From the NCBI GenBank assembly GCA_029237695.1, contig CM055279.1:18935686-18999685 (forward strand): DNA of 64,000 nt. The letters run 5' to 3'. The notes under the pieces are model-generated. The model was not told the DNA's origin. It saw only the letters and a list, made by a program, of their open reading frames with translations, and made no database searches. Shown here one piece after another: positions 10,871 to 24,697 of the stretch. Made by a program: the position numbers and the translations under genes. Origin of the DNA: Conchocele bisecta. Lineage: Eukaryota; Mollusca; Bivalvia; Lucinida; Thyasiridae. The first letter of the stretch is position 1, and each line of letters starts with the position of its first letter.

Positions 10871-12508
10871 ATACATTTACGTACGCCACGGTTCTTTTTA
10901 GCATGGCTTGGTTGGCCACTCATTTCTTTGTTTACAAAGGCGTTGAATGTACTTTTTCTGAAACGCAGCACAATTAAATTACAAATTTCGTTTTCAAATT
11001 AATTATTCCCGACAAGAGGATGTACATATACAAAGTACTATTATGCTTACTGCCGGTATTTTTATCGGAACATTTTATAACAATTATACAATCATGTATG
11101 TCACATCGACACATTTTCCCGACATTGACAGGTTTATGTATATGTATTTGTGTTCAAATGGTAAACCCATTATCAAAAATTAAAACCGACACACATTAAA
11201 AAATATACAGTAATGGATAATTTTGCCCTGAATGTTCTGTTGGCCACTTTTGATTTAGACAACTATACATTCCACTTACTAAATAAATACGCATGCTGTC
11301 GCGCGGGCATCAGTCACTCAAATAAAACATATGAAGGAATATACAAAGTACGTTTGATAAATACGTACATTTATAAAATTTGAAGAAACTTATATAACAA
11401 ATCAGTACCGGCAGTAAATTCATAGACAGGATCGAGACGGGTAGCCCACACAATAACTTTTTTAAGCGGACACACCTAACAATATCTGCCCTCTCGGTGT
11501 GGGGGCAATGGCGCGGCGGTGGGCAGCCGACGGAGCGGAGGTCAGCGCAGGATTTCCCCTGCTAGTACGAGGTACATGTACACAAGGTCCGTCAGTCATA
11601 TTGGCTACACAGGAAAATGTTCCTCCCGCTTTCTGAGATGTAAATTTAATTCCGAGAGTCGGGTATGGACAGTCGATTTTTAATTTGTTTAAAACTCCCC
11701 AGGGGTGTCCGACAACCCACTAGACACCATCGGGCGCTGAAGTCATTGATATGTGCAGCCATAGGCCTATCCAAATTCTAACCAAATTCAGGTCATTCAT
11801 TTCTACAGAAAGTAATGCATTTGTTTCAATGACAGATTGTTTCAATTTCAAACACCAGGAATGTCGTTTAGTTGTTTGTGTTTGGTCTTTGGTAAGTGAC
11901 GTAATGTCTACATCAATACATGACGTCACAAGTAACTGTTACGTAAATAACGTCAATTAGATTCTGAACTAAATTCTCAAATAATTACAATGTATCTTTC
12001 TGACGGTACATGTATATGCATAATCTGTGATAGTTTGCGCTAGTAGCAAATTACGAAGTCACGTGTCGGCTAATTATAGATTTAACATTGATAGTGGTGC
12101 GTTTGGTTTGTTCACTACGTGCACATAACATAGTTGTATTATGTTCAACGTTTAATAGTATTCATACTAACACTTGTAGATACATTTAGTGCAACTTATC
12201 AGCAAATAAAGTTTACAGCAAGCACAGTCAATGAGTATATGAACACGCATTTCTACTGTATGCTGTTGTGTTGCATTGTACAAACGTCAGTGTTTCAATA
12301 ACGTCATTTTCTGGATGACGTTACTTTTGTTTCCTTGCGTGATTGACATGGTGCTACAAAAAGTGAGATAAAACAAAAACTATGAAACATATTTGCATTT
12401 TCTTTTCAGCATATTGTTTTTGAAAGGTGTCCGCATCAAAAAATGTAAAAAAGTGCAAATTGAAAATTTTGTCATTAAGGCTGGTTTTCACAGAGCGCGG
12501 CCCATATA
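10870..12508. other. Gene-free stretch
   Basis: AT-rich DNA without supported exons or RNA genes. A short GC-rich patch at about 11500-11580 is the only compositional outlier. Confidence 0.5.
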
Positions 12509-13171
12509 TATGTATAATTATACTGTCAATACAGTCGAACCTGCGTAACCTGGCCACCTATGAGTTATTGTAGCAATGCCCGGTATATAGCAGCCAGGTT
12601 TTTGTTTTCTCAAGTACATATATTGACGTACTATATTATAAATACCCTGACCAGGAGCGGATCCAGGATTTTTTGCAGGGGTGGGTCCAAGAATTGCGAG
12701 CGCGTACGGTGGTGGGAGGGGGGTTTAGGGGTCCTCACCCAATATTCAATTGAAACCAGAACGCCTTAGACGTGATTTCCAAGAACATTTATGTCGGTGT
12801 TTCAATGTGATTAAACGATGTATCTTTTTCTTTCATTTTGTCTTCTTTTTTTTTCTTTTTTTTTGCAGCAGCAAGCAGTGGTGGGTCCGGACCCGGTGGA
12901 CCCCGCGCCTGCCTGACAGTAAAGACTACATGTGAACAGACTCTAACCTAAATCCTTGCTGTGAACATAAGCCAGATTTTCCTCTTCCCATGGCTGGTCT
13001 TTATATATATTATTCGCAAGTGTGACTATATTTGTTTTCCAAGTTGCTCTCTGGGGCCCACACCCCAACCCCCAATACAAAACACTCGTATGAATCAAGC
13101 CATTTATCAGTGATTCTATATGTTATGTACACCTGTCCCGTTGTAATTTACTGACAAATCATACAATTTAT
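12509..13171. mobile_element. Interspersed element with hAT-like ends, copy 1
   Basis: Direct repeat of 63346-63984. It contains a caggagcggatccaggat start (about 12653) and a ggaccccgcgcctg end (about 12904), resembling common invertebrate hAT-MITE termini. The flanks are also shared, so this MITE may be nested in an older repeat. It is non-coding. Confidence 0.6.
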
Positions 13172-13601
13172 ACGGAAAATTAATATTTGTTTCAATAAAG
13201 AAACTATGTATAATACCAGTATTTACACTTCTTGTTACGTGTGTTTAGTTATTATTTTATGTTGTTGTCATACGTGTGGTACACCAAATGGTCATGTCCC
13301 GGTCATCAACCAGCACAGTTTACAAGTCCGTAATTCTCAAATATTGTCCATTTGTACTAAATACTATACATTGCATCAGAATTAAAATAGTTTAAATTAC
13401 ATACATTAAACTTATTCTGCAATAAATGTGCCTTTTGTTGTCAAAAATACTGGCGTTAATGTATCTGTCCTGCGAAATCGAATCATTTCCGTTACGCTGA
13501 ACAAAAAATATAAAATCAGAGTAACCACCCTTTCCTACTTTCAGCTACTAATGCAATGAACACTGTTGATGGGCAAAATGTGTGGATAGAGACACTTATA
13601 A

Positions 13602-13966
13602 CTGGCCATTGCATATTTTGTGAGTGATGGTAGAAAAGCTCAAATACCTAGCGTCTTGTGTAGCCTGCTGAAATAATATTTATAGGACGTTGTCGTCCTA
13701 TATATCTGAGATGTATTGCACCAAATTTTATTAAATTTTCTGCCATAGTATTGGCTGCACGATCCAAACGCTCCAGGTGGTGAAACTGTCCGATAGCATG
13801 TACAAACTGAAATGGTGGAGATGGCAACTCAATGCTCTCTATAATATACTGTAAGAAGAACAAGGTCAGATATACTTTATATAGATATTCAGTCACATGT
13901 ATGATTCTACTAAATTTGAAACAAAATATCATATTCTATATAGTCGGTCCTTAACGTAAGTCGATC
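13602..13966 (-). repeat. Duplicate of the 24.3-24.7 kb segment (possible XKR terminal exon copy)
   Basis: About 365 bp, some 95% identical to 24333-24697 in direct orientation. The minus strand carries a frame from 13909 to 13648 of the same length as the other copy, and a polypyrimidine-cag acceptor at about 13849 is conserved in both. Differences fall at all codon positions, so coding constraint is not evident. It could be an alternative last exon, a 3'UTR duplicate or a dispersed repeat. Confidence 0.55.
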
Positions 13967-14333
13967 TTGATAACTTCTCAGCTGTGCAAGTGGACATTAG
14001 ACTCTCAAACTGGGGTTTGGTGATTATTGTGCATTTGGCGAGCACAAACTAGGGTTTGAGGAGCCTAAACTAGGGTTTAAGCTCCAAACCATGGTTTAAG
14101 GAATGATTGTGCATTTTGCTTGCCATACATGTACTGATGGGGTTTGGGTAAGATATTTTGCAGGGTTGATTTTAGCGAAAATAATATGATTTCAGTAAAT
14201 AACAGTACTCTGTGCGTTTTCACGTGAAAACATACTAGAAGCTGACGCATGACTTTCACAAGTTTGATTAAGGTATTTCGACGATTGGTGACTTTAGCGA
14301 AAATAGCATGTTTTCAGTAAATATCATCATTTG

Positions 14334-14515
14334 GGACACGCCATGTGATTTTGTACCTTCGGACATCTGCATAATTCATAAAAAAATTACAATATTTTCC
14401 GTACATGCGGACAAAAGCGGAATAATACTCTGACAATTTTGTCAACTTTTGTCTTTATTTGTATTTAATGAAATTACGCAGATGTCCGAAGGTACAAAAT
14501 CACATGGCGTGTCTC
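14334..14515. repeat. Inverted repeat, arms about 47 bp
   Basis: Arms are 14334-14380 and 14467-14515, sharing ccatgtgattttgtaccttc and its reverse complement. The arms are nearly identical. Confidence 0.85.
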
Positions 14516-14725
14516 ATATCAGGTTTATCGGTTTGGCTTGGAATGGTATGCCGAGGAATTCCTACAGGTTACCTAGCCTCACCAGTAGCCGATTTCACCA
14601 ACATTGCAAAGTATACTTTTCTAGTAAAGTATAATTTGAGGGAATAATCACTTCTATTTCCTGAAATGCATTATTTCATATAGAACTAACAATTGCATAT
14701 ATTTGATGATTAAAAGTATGCAAAA

Positions 14726-14796
14726 TTATTATACTGAATTTATTACATTAGCACAGCCAAATTGCCTGTGAGAATGTAATAAATTCAGTATAATAA
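14726..14796. repeat. Perfect 24-bp inverted repeat
   Basis: 14726-14749 and 14773-14796 are exact reverse complements around a 23-bp loop. Confidence 0.9.
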
Positions 14797-14994
14797 AAAT
14801 AAATAAATTTGTCTCAATTTTGGGAGGTTTCATGTGAACACATACATTGTTGTACGAGTTTTTAATGTTGACTAACATATTTCGAGATACTCAATACATG
14901 TGTAGAAACATATTTACAAGTGTAGAACAAGCCATGCATTAGTTTACACTGAAAAAATATAATCTGTGTTTCTGGTATGACAGTAAATATAAGG

Positions 14995-16057
14995 TTCTAC
15001 ATTGACCAGCCGTGGGTAAATGTTTGCCATGGCACGAGGGAACTGTTTGAACACCAAGGCCGTAAGCTGCGGGTTCAACCACAGATGACCGTATCGGGAT
15101 AAGATTTTCATCAGTTCCAAAAAAAAAAAAAAACATTTATCTATATCTTTACAAGGTTTATTAGAGTGAAATTTTTCCTGGACATCACTGAGGTGACATT
15201 TGTTTTTATTTATAATCACTGATTCTAACGAATAAATTACTGAATACCCCAATAATACAGTTTAAATCAACTTAATTGAATACTATACACAATATGTGAC
15301 ATGAAAAACTATAATTCACGTTACATTTCCAACCTATATTCCGAGTTTAACATTGTTTTTCCTTTCCATCCACTAAAATTTAGCTCTAACCACCATGTTG
15401 CTTTCGATGCATTCGGGAAATTCCCCGACTATCTATCGACGGTTTTCATTGGCTGGAACATGTCGGGTGTTTCGGCCAGCCAATAAAAACCATTGACACA
15501 AACAGGAGCTCTCCGTCCGTCTTCGTAAACAACATGGCGATCTTCATGCAGAAAATGAACAAAATAACTAAATTTCAGCGTGAAACATTTACATGCAGCT
15601 TAGATAGCATGTTTTATTGATGGTAAGCGTCCATACATATTCTTGGTCATTGATTGTATGTCTGGATGTTCAGACATCGACAGAATGTAATATTTGTTCC
15701 GAAACTTTGGACTTTTTCTCGAACAAATGTCACCTCAGTGATGTCCACGTGATGTCGTTTTACATTTCATGAAATTTCTCGTTAATGAACGGGTCGAATT
15801 TAAACATATTTCTCAGATTAGTAGTTTAATATGTATCCTTTATGACCGTCATAATTTAATTAAGATGTTGCACTGTTTTTTACTGATTACATAACTTTGA
15901 AAAATGTCGATATTTGAGGTAATCAACCTTGTAAAGATATAGATAAATGGGATTTTTTTTTTTTTTGGAACTAATCTTGATGGGAATCTTATCCCGATAC
16001 TGTCACCTGTGGGTTCAAACAGTTCCCGAGTGCCACGGCGAAAGTTTATACACGTCT
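14995..16057. mobile_element. Foldback element with about 150-bp arms
   Basis: Outer arms are about 14995-15168 and 15925-16057, each with an oligo-A/T run next to a tctatatctttacaagg motif. Inner arms, 15178-15204 and 15721-15747, share ggacatcactgaggtgac. Each outer arm has a ggttca(a/c) B-box-like stretch, so a tRNA-related origin is possible but not shown. Confidence 0.65.
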
Positions 16058-16141
16058 GGTCATAGTCTAAGTTTAATAGATTAGTTACGTCTCATCACAT
16101 GTGTACATATTAACAAGTATCATAAAAGTATTACAATACAG

Positions 16142-16200
16142 ATTCGATTTGGCTCATATTTAAGGGTGGGAATTGGCTCGAACACCTTCCATGTGCCATT
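16142..16200. repeat. Uninterrupted copy of the Polinton target repeat
   Basis: Contains ggctcatatttaagggtggg followed by aattggctcgaacac. The same sequence is split at 43070/49764 by the Polinton derivative, so this is the reference empty site. Confidence 0.8.
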
Positions 16201-16255
16201 CTATCTAGAAGTATAAGAGACGACATACTAACATTATATAAATAGCATCACTATA

Positions 16256-17970
16256 ACAAGAGCTGTAGGAGAACAGCATGGCTAGACTACGAGGGCTGTC
16301 CATGTACACATAGCTTAATAAAGAAGGTGGCCGCGGCCCGCATAAAAACCTTAACCAAGGTTGACTAAGAACCTTAACCAAGGGAAATTAACGAAGTAAT
16401 TAAAGGTTAAATGTAGGTCAATGTCAGATATAGGTCAGGGGTTATTGATGTACATCACTGGGAGATGAAGTTTTCCAAGAATGGTTGCTGTAGGCCCAGG
16501 AGTATTCCATATACAAGCTTGACTAAAAACCTTAACCAATGGGAATTAAGTAAGTAATCCAAGGGTAAAAGTATGTCAAGGTCAAATATAGGTCAGGTAT
16601 TATTGATGTACATCACCAGGAGATGAAGTTGTCCAAGTATGGTTGCTGTAGGCCCAGGAGTTTTCCATATACAAGCTTGACTATAAACCGTAACCAAGTT
16701 TGAGTACAAACGTTAACCAAGGGCGAATAACTAAGTAATTCGAGGTTAAATATAGGTCAAAGTAAAATATAGGTCAGGGTTTATTGATGTACATCCCTAT
16801 GATAAAAAGTTGTCCAAGTATGGTGTCTGTATGCACAATAGTATTCCATCTACAAGCTTGACTTAAAACCTTAACTAAGGGGAATTAACTAAGTAATTCA
16901 AGGTTAAATGTAGGTCAAGGTAAAATATAGGTCAGGGGTTGTTGATGTACATCACTAGGAGATTAGTTGTCTAAGAATGGTTGGTGTAGGGCCAGGAGTA
17001 TTCCATCCACAAGCCTGACCAAAAACCTTAACCAAGGGGAATTAAGTAAGAAATTCAAGGGTAAAAGTAGGTCAAGGTCAAATATAGGTCAGGGATTATT
17101 GATGTACATCACTAGGAGATGAAGTATGGTGTCTGTATGCACAATATTATTCCATCTATAAGCTTGACTAAAAACCTTAACCAAGGTTGACTAAAAACCT
17201 TAACCAAGGGGAATTAACTAAGTAATTCAAGGTTAAATGTAGGTCAAGGTAAAATATAGATCTGGGGTTATTGATGTACATCCCTATGAGAAAAGGTTGT
17301 CCAAGTATGGTGTCTGTATGCACAATATTATTCCATGTACAAGCTTGACTAAAAACCTTAACCAAGGTTGACTAAAAACCTTAACCAAGAGTAATTAACT
17401 AATTAATTCAAGGTTAAATGTAGGTCAAGGTCAAATATAGGTCAGAGATTGTTGATGTACATCAGTAGGAAATGAAGTTGTCCAAGTATGGTTGGTGTAG
17501 GGCCAGGAGTATTCCATCTACAAGCTTGACTAAAAACCTTAACGAAGGGGAAATAACTAAGTAATTCAAGAGGAAATGTAGGTCAAGGTCAAATATAGAT
17601 CAGGGGTTATTGATGTACATTCCTATGAGAAAATGTTGTCCAAGTTTGGTGTCTGTATGCACACTAGTATTTCATGTTCACGCTTGACTAAAAACCTTAA
17701 CAAAGGTTGACTAAAAACCCTAACAAAGGGAAATTAACTAAGTAATTCAAGGTTAAATGTAGGTCAAGGTCAAATATAGGTCAGGGGTTGTTGATGTACA
17801 TCACTAGCAGATGAAGTTGCCCAAGTATGGTGGGTGTAGGGCTAGGAGTATTCCATATACAAGCTTGACTAAAAACCTTAACCAAGGCGTGACACCGACG
17901 CCGACTCCGACGCCGACGCCGACGCCGGGGTGACTACATAAGCTCTGACTATTCTTCGAATAGTCGAGCT
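16256..17970. mobile_element. Tandem-array element, copy 1
   Basis: It begins acaagagctgtaggagaaca. About 9 units of 150-220 bp follow, each with taaaaaccttaaccaagg, aggtcaaggtcaaatatagg and ttgatgtacatcactagg blocks. It ends with a gacgcc hexamer run (about 17889-17930) and a hairpin (gactattc/gaatagtc with 3-nt loop). A second copy lies at 37730-39430. The layout resembles bivalve pearl/Helitron-related elements with internal satellites; this is inference. Confidence 0.7.
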
Positions 17971-20900
17971 CAAAATCAATGATTGTTAGTATCAATACAG
18001 TTGCCGTTCTCACCGTGTTCATCCTGGTTAAAATTATATGTGAAACGTCCGCTGATATTGTATATTATTTTAAAACAAACATTATTTACATATTCAATCT
18101 AAATCCAAGTAGCCATCGCTAATCCTTGTATTTAAAACAATTTAATTTTTTCCATGAAAAATCAAATTTGTGTATAAGGGCACTATCGCGCAAAATGAAA
18201 AAAAAAATAAAAACAGATAACATACCGATCAGATCGTTGATGAACTGATTAGCGATGACTACTTAGGCTGTACATGTATAAACTATACTGATTATCGATC
18301 TATGAAACTATTACATATAAAATTGCTATATTTATACACTAAGAGTAATTATTGAGATAAAATTCTCTCCTTTTAAGGATCAAAAAATTAATCAGGGGGC
18401 AAATGCACCTATACGTATACGAATCCGGCCCCTCATGTTAATTGTTGTCACTCAATGATTTTATAAACTTGAATGTAAAAATCCGGGTGCCATTTTTTCA
18501 AAACACGGTCAACAGTCATTTCAATGTCATTGAACTTCATGCATTCTTGGTGTCCGAATAATGATATGGATATGATAATTTGCAGTTCTCATTGCACTTA
18601 TGACAGTATAAATTGATCAGAAGATCAGAATAATCGATATTCTGCATCTTACTAGCAGAAACATACACTACTTTCAATGTATGGCGGTTCTATTTTCAAA
18701 TGGTGCCAAAAAGCTACGTTTTCAAATAGGTTGGTATGTAAGACACGTATGGCGTAATTTCATGTATATGTATCTATATTTGTAGTTCAAAGTATCGTAT
18801 AAGAAATGTAGTGATGCCGTTTCTTATACGTTACCATATTCATATACCATATTCAAATATACGATGAGTCTTGTCATTGTTTATATCACATTTGATAGTT
18901 ACATTTGATAGTCAAGTATGTAAACACAGTACAGTACTGTACACATTATATTGATTACTTGGAAGTTTATACACATTTCTTCGAACAAACTGTGTCATAC
19001 CCACATTGTCAGTATCAAAGAATCCAGCACAGTGCGAAGTAACATATGCAAATTATGTCACATACTCGATGAGGATTTACAATAGTAATACCTGTATGAT
19101 TCTTCATTTGTGAACATGTTGCACAATGGTATGACTTAATTGCAATAGTACACAGATTTTCGAACATTTCGAACATACTTAACTAATTTTCATTGTGTCT
19201 TTTAGGATTTGGTCACTTGACTAGGTATTCACAAACATGACATAGGTTTATAGAGTGCTCAGGGGTGGTACCCATTACCAGCGACTAATATTCTGGTGGT
19301 CATACGGCTCTGTTTATGTGTTGCATGAATGGCATTTAGAGTTGTATAACACTTATGAAGGTGACGATACTCATGAAACCTGCATGGACTAAATAGAGAA
19401 TAGTAGGTTAGTGCCGTGAATGGAAAAAAATATCTGGCAAGGCTCAGGAAACGGGATGGGCGAGGCTCTGCCGAGCACATCCCGTTTCCGTGCCGCGCCA
19501 GATATTTTTTCACATTCACAGCACTAACCTACTATTCTATTTATCTCGTCAACACCTAAAATGGCTTTAAAATGCAAAAATAGTATTGACTGAATATCAA
19601 AAATGTTTCATGGCACTGTGTTTCACGGGACATACGCACTGTGTTGACGGGATAAATTAGTTTTCATCAATACAAAACTATAGTATACGTAGCTACAACA
19701 ATGTAATCTTATACTTACACTGCATTCAGAAATGTAGAACAATTCCCGAGCATGATATTTTCATATTGTATGCTCTTTTTATATAAGTCAGTTAGCGAGT
19801 TGAAACAGATACTGGTTATTGTAAGTAGTTTAATCATTCCAGTAATGATGAGCTGCCTCAACCAGACTGGGTAGTGTGTCTATTTACAAAATCACAGCAT
19901 GTTTATATAAGTGTACAATAGAAAGCAGTAAGTCATATGGACAGTAGACTGATGGCAAATGATGTCAACATGTTAATACTATAAAATGCGCGTGACAGGA
20001 CAACATTTTTAACGAAAATTTAACCATTATATATGTTTTTATGAACTTCCAGTATATAAGTAAGAACATATTCAGAATGATCTATATTCAGAGAGAGCTG
20101 ACTGTAGGCTTGGCTACGTTCTTCTATGATATCCGTTACAGCGGAGAATGTATACAATGCATGCTTATATGTCATTCCATGCGCTAATTGTGTCCATTAT
20201 CTGTCACCATGCTTGTATTTTCTTATTGCGTGTCTGTTTGTTATCAAGAATAAAAAATATAGCATGGTTTATGCAATAAACTATTATTGCGCATAGTCGG
20301 ATGGCACAACAGACTGCTGTTTGCCAGTATCCATTAGGCAATATACATGATCTGATATCATTATGAAGAAGAAAGCTAAGACTGTTGTGGATAAGTGTTG
20401 GTCTGTATGCTTTGTTAGCTAGAGATCATTGTAATGCATGTGTTATGTGAAAGTTGATATTTTGATAAAGTTGGTGATATTATATAGTACTACACGAAAT
20501 AAGCTGCCTATATAGATCCTTTACTATGGTGTCTGGTTAACAGTGAATCCATCCTCATTTGGAGTTCGTACATATCCTTTTACTCGACATTGAACTTATC
20601 ATTTCATAATGCATGTGCTTTAATACTTTTCTTTTAAATTAATGACAACGGACAAACATATTCATGACCATTACATGTATATGGTATTTATTTTGTTCTT
20701 TTTATAAATACAATACTACATAATTCTTAATTTTCATGACCTTGAACTGGCATTCCACTTAACAAAAGTAAATACAAAATTAATACATTACATAACCATG
20801 ATAACTAGACATTATGTTTGTAAAACATTAATATGCCCCCGTGGCATAATGGACTGGAGAAACTCTTCCAAACGTTGACTGTTCGACGTAAATGTACACG

Positions 20901-23900
20901 GACGGACGTATGGACGTACGGAACCCCTTGTTATCGCATAAGTGGCATAAATACATTTCCGAATATATTTGCTTTAGAAATACATGTATTTAGAAGGTTT
21001 ATAAATGCGGATTTATGACAAAGAACACGATAATATGCCGTTTGATTGTTGAATTTAAACGTATTAACATCCGCGACCTACTATGATATTGACATGTAAT
21101 GACTGCTATTCTATTCCAAGCATACATTTATTATCAATATCAATTAAAATATTGACACGTTTTGTATGCCAAATATATTAATGAATATGTTTTAATGTGC
21201 GTGTATATTGTCCACATACGTGGCCGCATTTGATTTATTTTATACATTGCATATACAGAAAAGTGTCTCCTGTATATACGGACAATAATTGAACATCCAG
21301 ACACGCTAACAACACATGTGGTAAATGCTGAACAGGCCCGTACGCAGAGGGTGTGCGACGGGTGCGTACTCGCCCCCCCCCACCCCCCCCCCCCCTTAAC
21401 CATTTTACTCTTAACCCGCATCCGCATGCCTGTATAGTGGTATTGGCAAACAGTGTAGATCCAGATGAGCCGACTCGTAACGATCCAAGATTAGTATACA
21501 TGTTGTTTTCATATGGGTGTACGTGGGAGCAGTCATACGCAAAATATCATGTTACGTTTGGCGGCCATGTTGGGTTTTTACCATTTAACAGTGAATTGAA
21601 ATGTAATGTTGATCATTTATCTCGATAAGTCAAGTAAATCCACTTTATGCTGTTAATGTATGCTAATACCTCCTGTGGAAATAACTATATGACACACTAT
21701 AACTGTTTGGCAGCCATTTTGGATTTATGCAATTTTCTCAAAACGATAAAAGATGACATAGTGACATCAGTCGGGTTATTGATGTTGATGATCTGGGCAA
21801 TCAAAATCGCCAATAAAAAAAAACATTTTATTCCAAATAAAGTTAAGCTCCTGCATGGAACGTGCCATACTGTACACTTGGCTGCCAGACTATCTGACAT
21901 TTAAGCGGGAAACCCCCACATACGTCAATCGATTTCATTGGTCGGTTACTTTGCAGATTTCCGATATTGTACCTCGGAAATAAAATGGCGCCGGTGTTAA
22001 ACTGAAAGGGTTATGCACGCTGTTTTACAAAGAAATGTTGAGAAATAACTAGTAAGGAAAGTGGTTGCATATACATTATGAATGAAATTTGGTGTATTAA
22101 TATTATTTGAACGTATTGTCAGATGATTTTGGTATCGTACAGTTCATGAAATGTCAAAATTATGCTCGTATTCGTATCGAATATTCGAGTTTAGATTTCG
22201 CTATGTGACCCAATGGGATGGAAGGCAGTCTCTATAGCAAAGTAAATAATAAATGATAAAAGTCAGATAATGCACATTTACATTTGTTTTCTTAAATATA
22301 GATTTTGCTAAACCTTTCATAGTTGTATTATCTCTGCAATACGAGAGTCTTCATATTCTACCTCCTGCCTTCAAATCCCTGCGGAACGATTAAAATTCAA
22401 ACTAACTTTATCACTATGGTCATAGCATGGTGTCTACCACGATACTTGTACTATCAGACAGAATGGGGTTGTGTATGTGTAGACCGAGACCAGCCAGTGC
22501 CACATGCCAGTCGGATCAGTCTATACACTTCACCAGCTTCACTGTCAATCAGCCAGCCCGGATATCATATCGTGTATCACATACGGGTCCTCCGAATAAG
22601 AAAATGGACAATACTACAGTTGGATCAGTTTGCAGATATTGATTCTCTTGCGTGTTAGATACATTAGACGGCAGTGTAGATCCTGATCAGCCTGCGCGGA
22701 AACTGGTTTGAAAGCTGCCCATGCGACCATACATATAATTATATGCGCAGTCTGACCAGCACCTACCACGTTTATCAATCAGTGAAACACCGTGCATCCA
22801 AAATGCCTCCAACAAGCAGTACAGTTCCATGTCAGCATGGTCCGGATGCAGGTGTGTGATTGCAAACCAGGAGATAGACAGGTCGCAAATTGATAGCTGC
22901 ATACAAAATTCCCATTTGGATATATATACAGCATTTGTCCAGTACACCCAATAATCATCAGACGTTGCGAAAACAGTTATTTTATAATAAATAACTAATC
23001 ATGTAGTGGAATCGGACTTTTATTTCAATATATATTTTCCTTGTATGAGCTCGAAAACTTATAATTTGTGACAGAGTTTTGTTGTGAAATCTGAGGTAGC
23101 GTCTGATATACAGTAGCATTAAAGGTGTTTAATAAATTAAATTAAATCGTTACGTTATGTAAAATCATTTTTTTTTATTTCATGCGTCATAATTTTCAGC
23201 CGAGTATTAAGTTAAATACTTGAGAAAAATAATCCACCATGCCTCCTCCCTAACCCGAAATGTATGTCTTTCAAGGTACATGCCCACTCAGAAGGCACAT
23301 ACTGTTCTGTATAGGAATTAAATAAGTCTATAAATGTGTCACTATTCCACCAGGACTAAAAATTACGAGATCCCGCTATACAGATATAATCATTTAGTAA
23401 TATGTATTTTACTGATAGTGACTTGCGGTGGTATCAGGCTATTTTCATATGCAAATGAGGCATGGTATTTGTTTAATTATTTATACTAATTAAATGCGTC
23501 AATAATATAGATAATAAAGTATGATCATTGCACATCAAAAAATAAATAGAGAGAATAAATAGTAATTTCCGTTAACAGTTTAAGGAAACACGGTTAACGC
23601 CCCTGATATCAGTGTGAAAATGTACGTCTGCTATAATATGTATACTAATGCAATCAATACGTGGGGTAATGGTCAATGAATGTTTATTTTGCCAGCTGTC
23701 TCAAATTATGTCTCTGATATAAAGAACATCGTGTGCCTACTGAGTGCGCGTGTACATTTAATGACCAGTGGGGCCCCTGAGCAATCAATGATTCATGTAT
23801 AATTGCTTCGTAAATGTGATGGGATATATTAATAACATATACGTGAGTATATTCTTCTTACTTTATCGGACACAGTGCATGGAGTTGCCATGTCGGCCAA

Positions 23901-24332
23901 CTTAGTGTGTACAAGCCATCGGCCAGTTTTACCTCTTATTGCGATTGACACATACCACTAATACTATGACAAACACATGATTACAATTTGGTGCATCATG
24001 ATGGTATGCATCAGACTACAGCGTGCTATGCCTTGTTTTCATCAAATTTATATACAAAGTCTGATATATGAAGGGTTTGTTGACCCTTTGTTAAAATGTT
24101 TGAGAATTCAGTAAAGACTGTGTAACAGTAAGAACAATACACGGTGCTGTAGATCTAAAGATCTGTATTACCATACATAACATATTGAATCCAGTGACTT
24201 GTAAGCAGTTATTTGAGTGTAATCACACTACTGTCCACTTACCTGCTATGCGAGTAAGTACGGTTTTTACCTGTGTCAGATGTACTTCTAATAATAGACA
24301 GTGTATCAGTTTGACATTTTACACATTGAATA
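17971..24332. other. Long gene-free stretch
   Basis: AT-rich, no supported exons. It holds a foldback (19391-19543), a repeat fragment at about 20866-20960, C-runs at 21369-21396, and short pieces resembling mollusc SINE-like repeats (cagtgtagatcc, at about 21452 and 22672). Frames up to 111 codons look random. Confidence 0.5.
19391..19543. repeat. Near-palindromic foldback
   Basis: Arms of about 60 bp: atagtaggttagtgc...aatatctggc and its reverse complement, around a GC-richer centre with cgggatg/catcccg pairs. Confidence 0.85.
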
Positions 24333-24697
24333 ACTGTCCATTGCATATTTTGTGAGTGATGGTAGGAAAGCTCAGATATCTAGCGTATTGTGTAGCCTGC
24401 TGAAATAATATTTATAGGACGTTGTCGTCCTATATATCTGAGATGTATTGCACCAAATTTTATTAAATGTGCTGCCATAATATTGGCTGCACGATCCAAA
24501 CGCTGCAGGTGGTGAAACTGTCTGATAGCATGTACAAACTGAAATGGTGGAGATGGCAACTCCATGCTCTCTATAATATACTGTAAGAAGAAATGGGTCA
24601 GATATACTTTATATAGATATTCAGTCACATGTATGATTCTACTACATTTGAAACAAAATCTCATATTCTATATAGTCAGTCCTTAACGCATGGCGAC
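24333..24697 (-). repeat. Segment duplicated at 13602-13966
   Basis: Direct repeat about 365 bp long, 10.7 kb from its partner. It covers the possible terminal exon and a little of each flank. Confidence 0.8.
24380..24641 (-). CDS. Possible XKR terminal exon
   Basis: Two acceptors are possible. tttcaaatgtag at 24642 continues the phase-2 codon into an 86-residue tail ending at 24380. The better polypyrimidine site ttcttcttacag at 24581 gives Ser-Ile-Leu and a stop. The segment is duplicated at 13602-13966. Confidence 0.35.

Noticed and set aside
21235..21628. Overlapping frames around the C-run at 21369-21396.
   Set aside because: Low-complexity translation of poly-C with no conserved domain or splice context.
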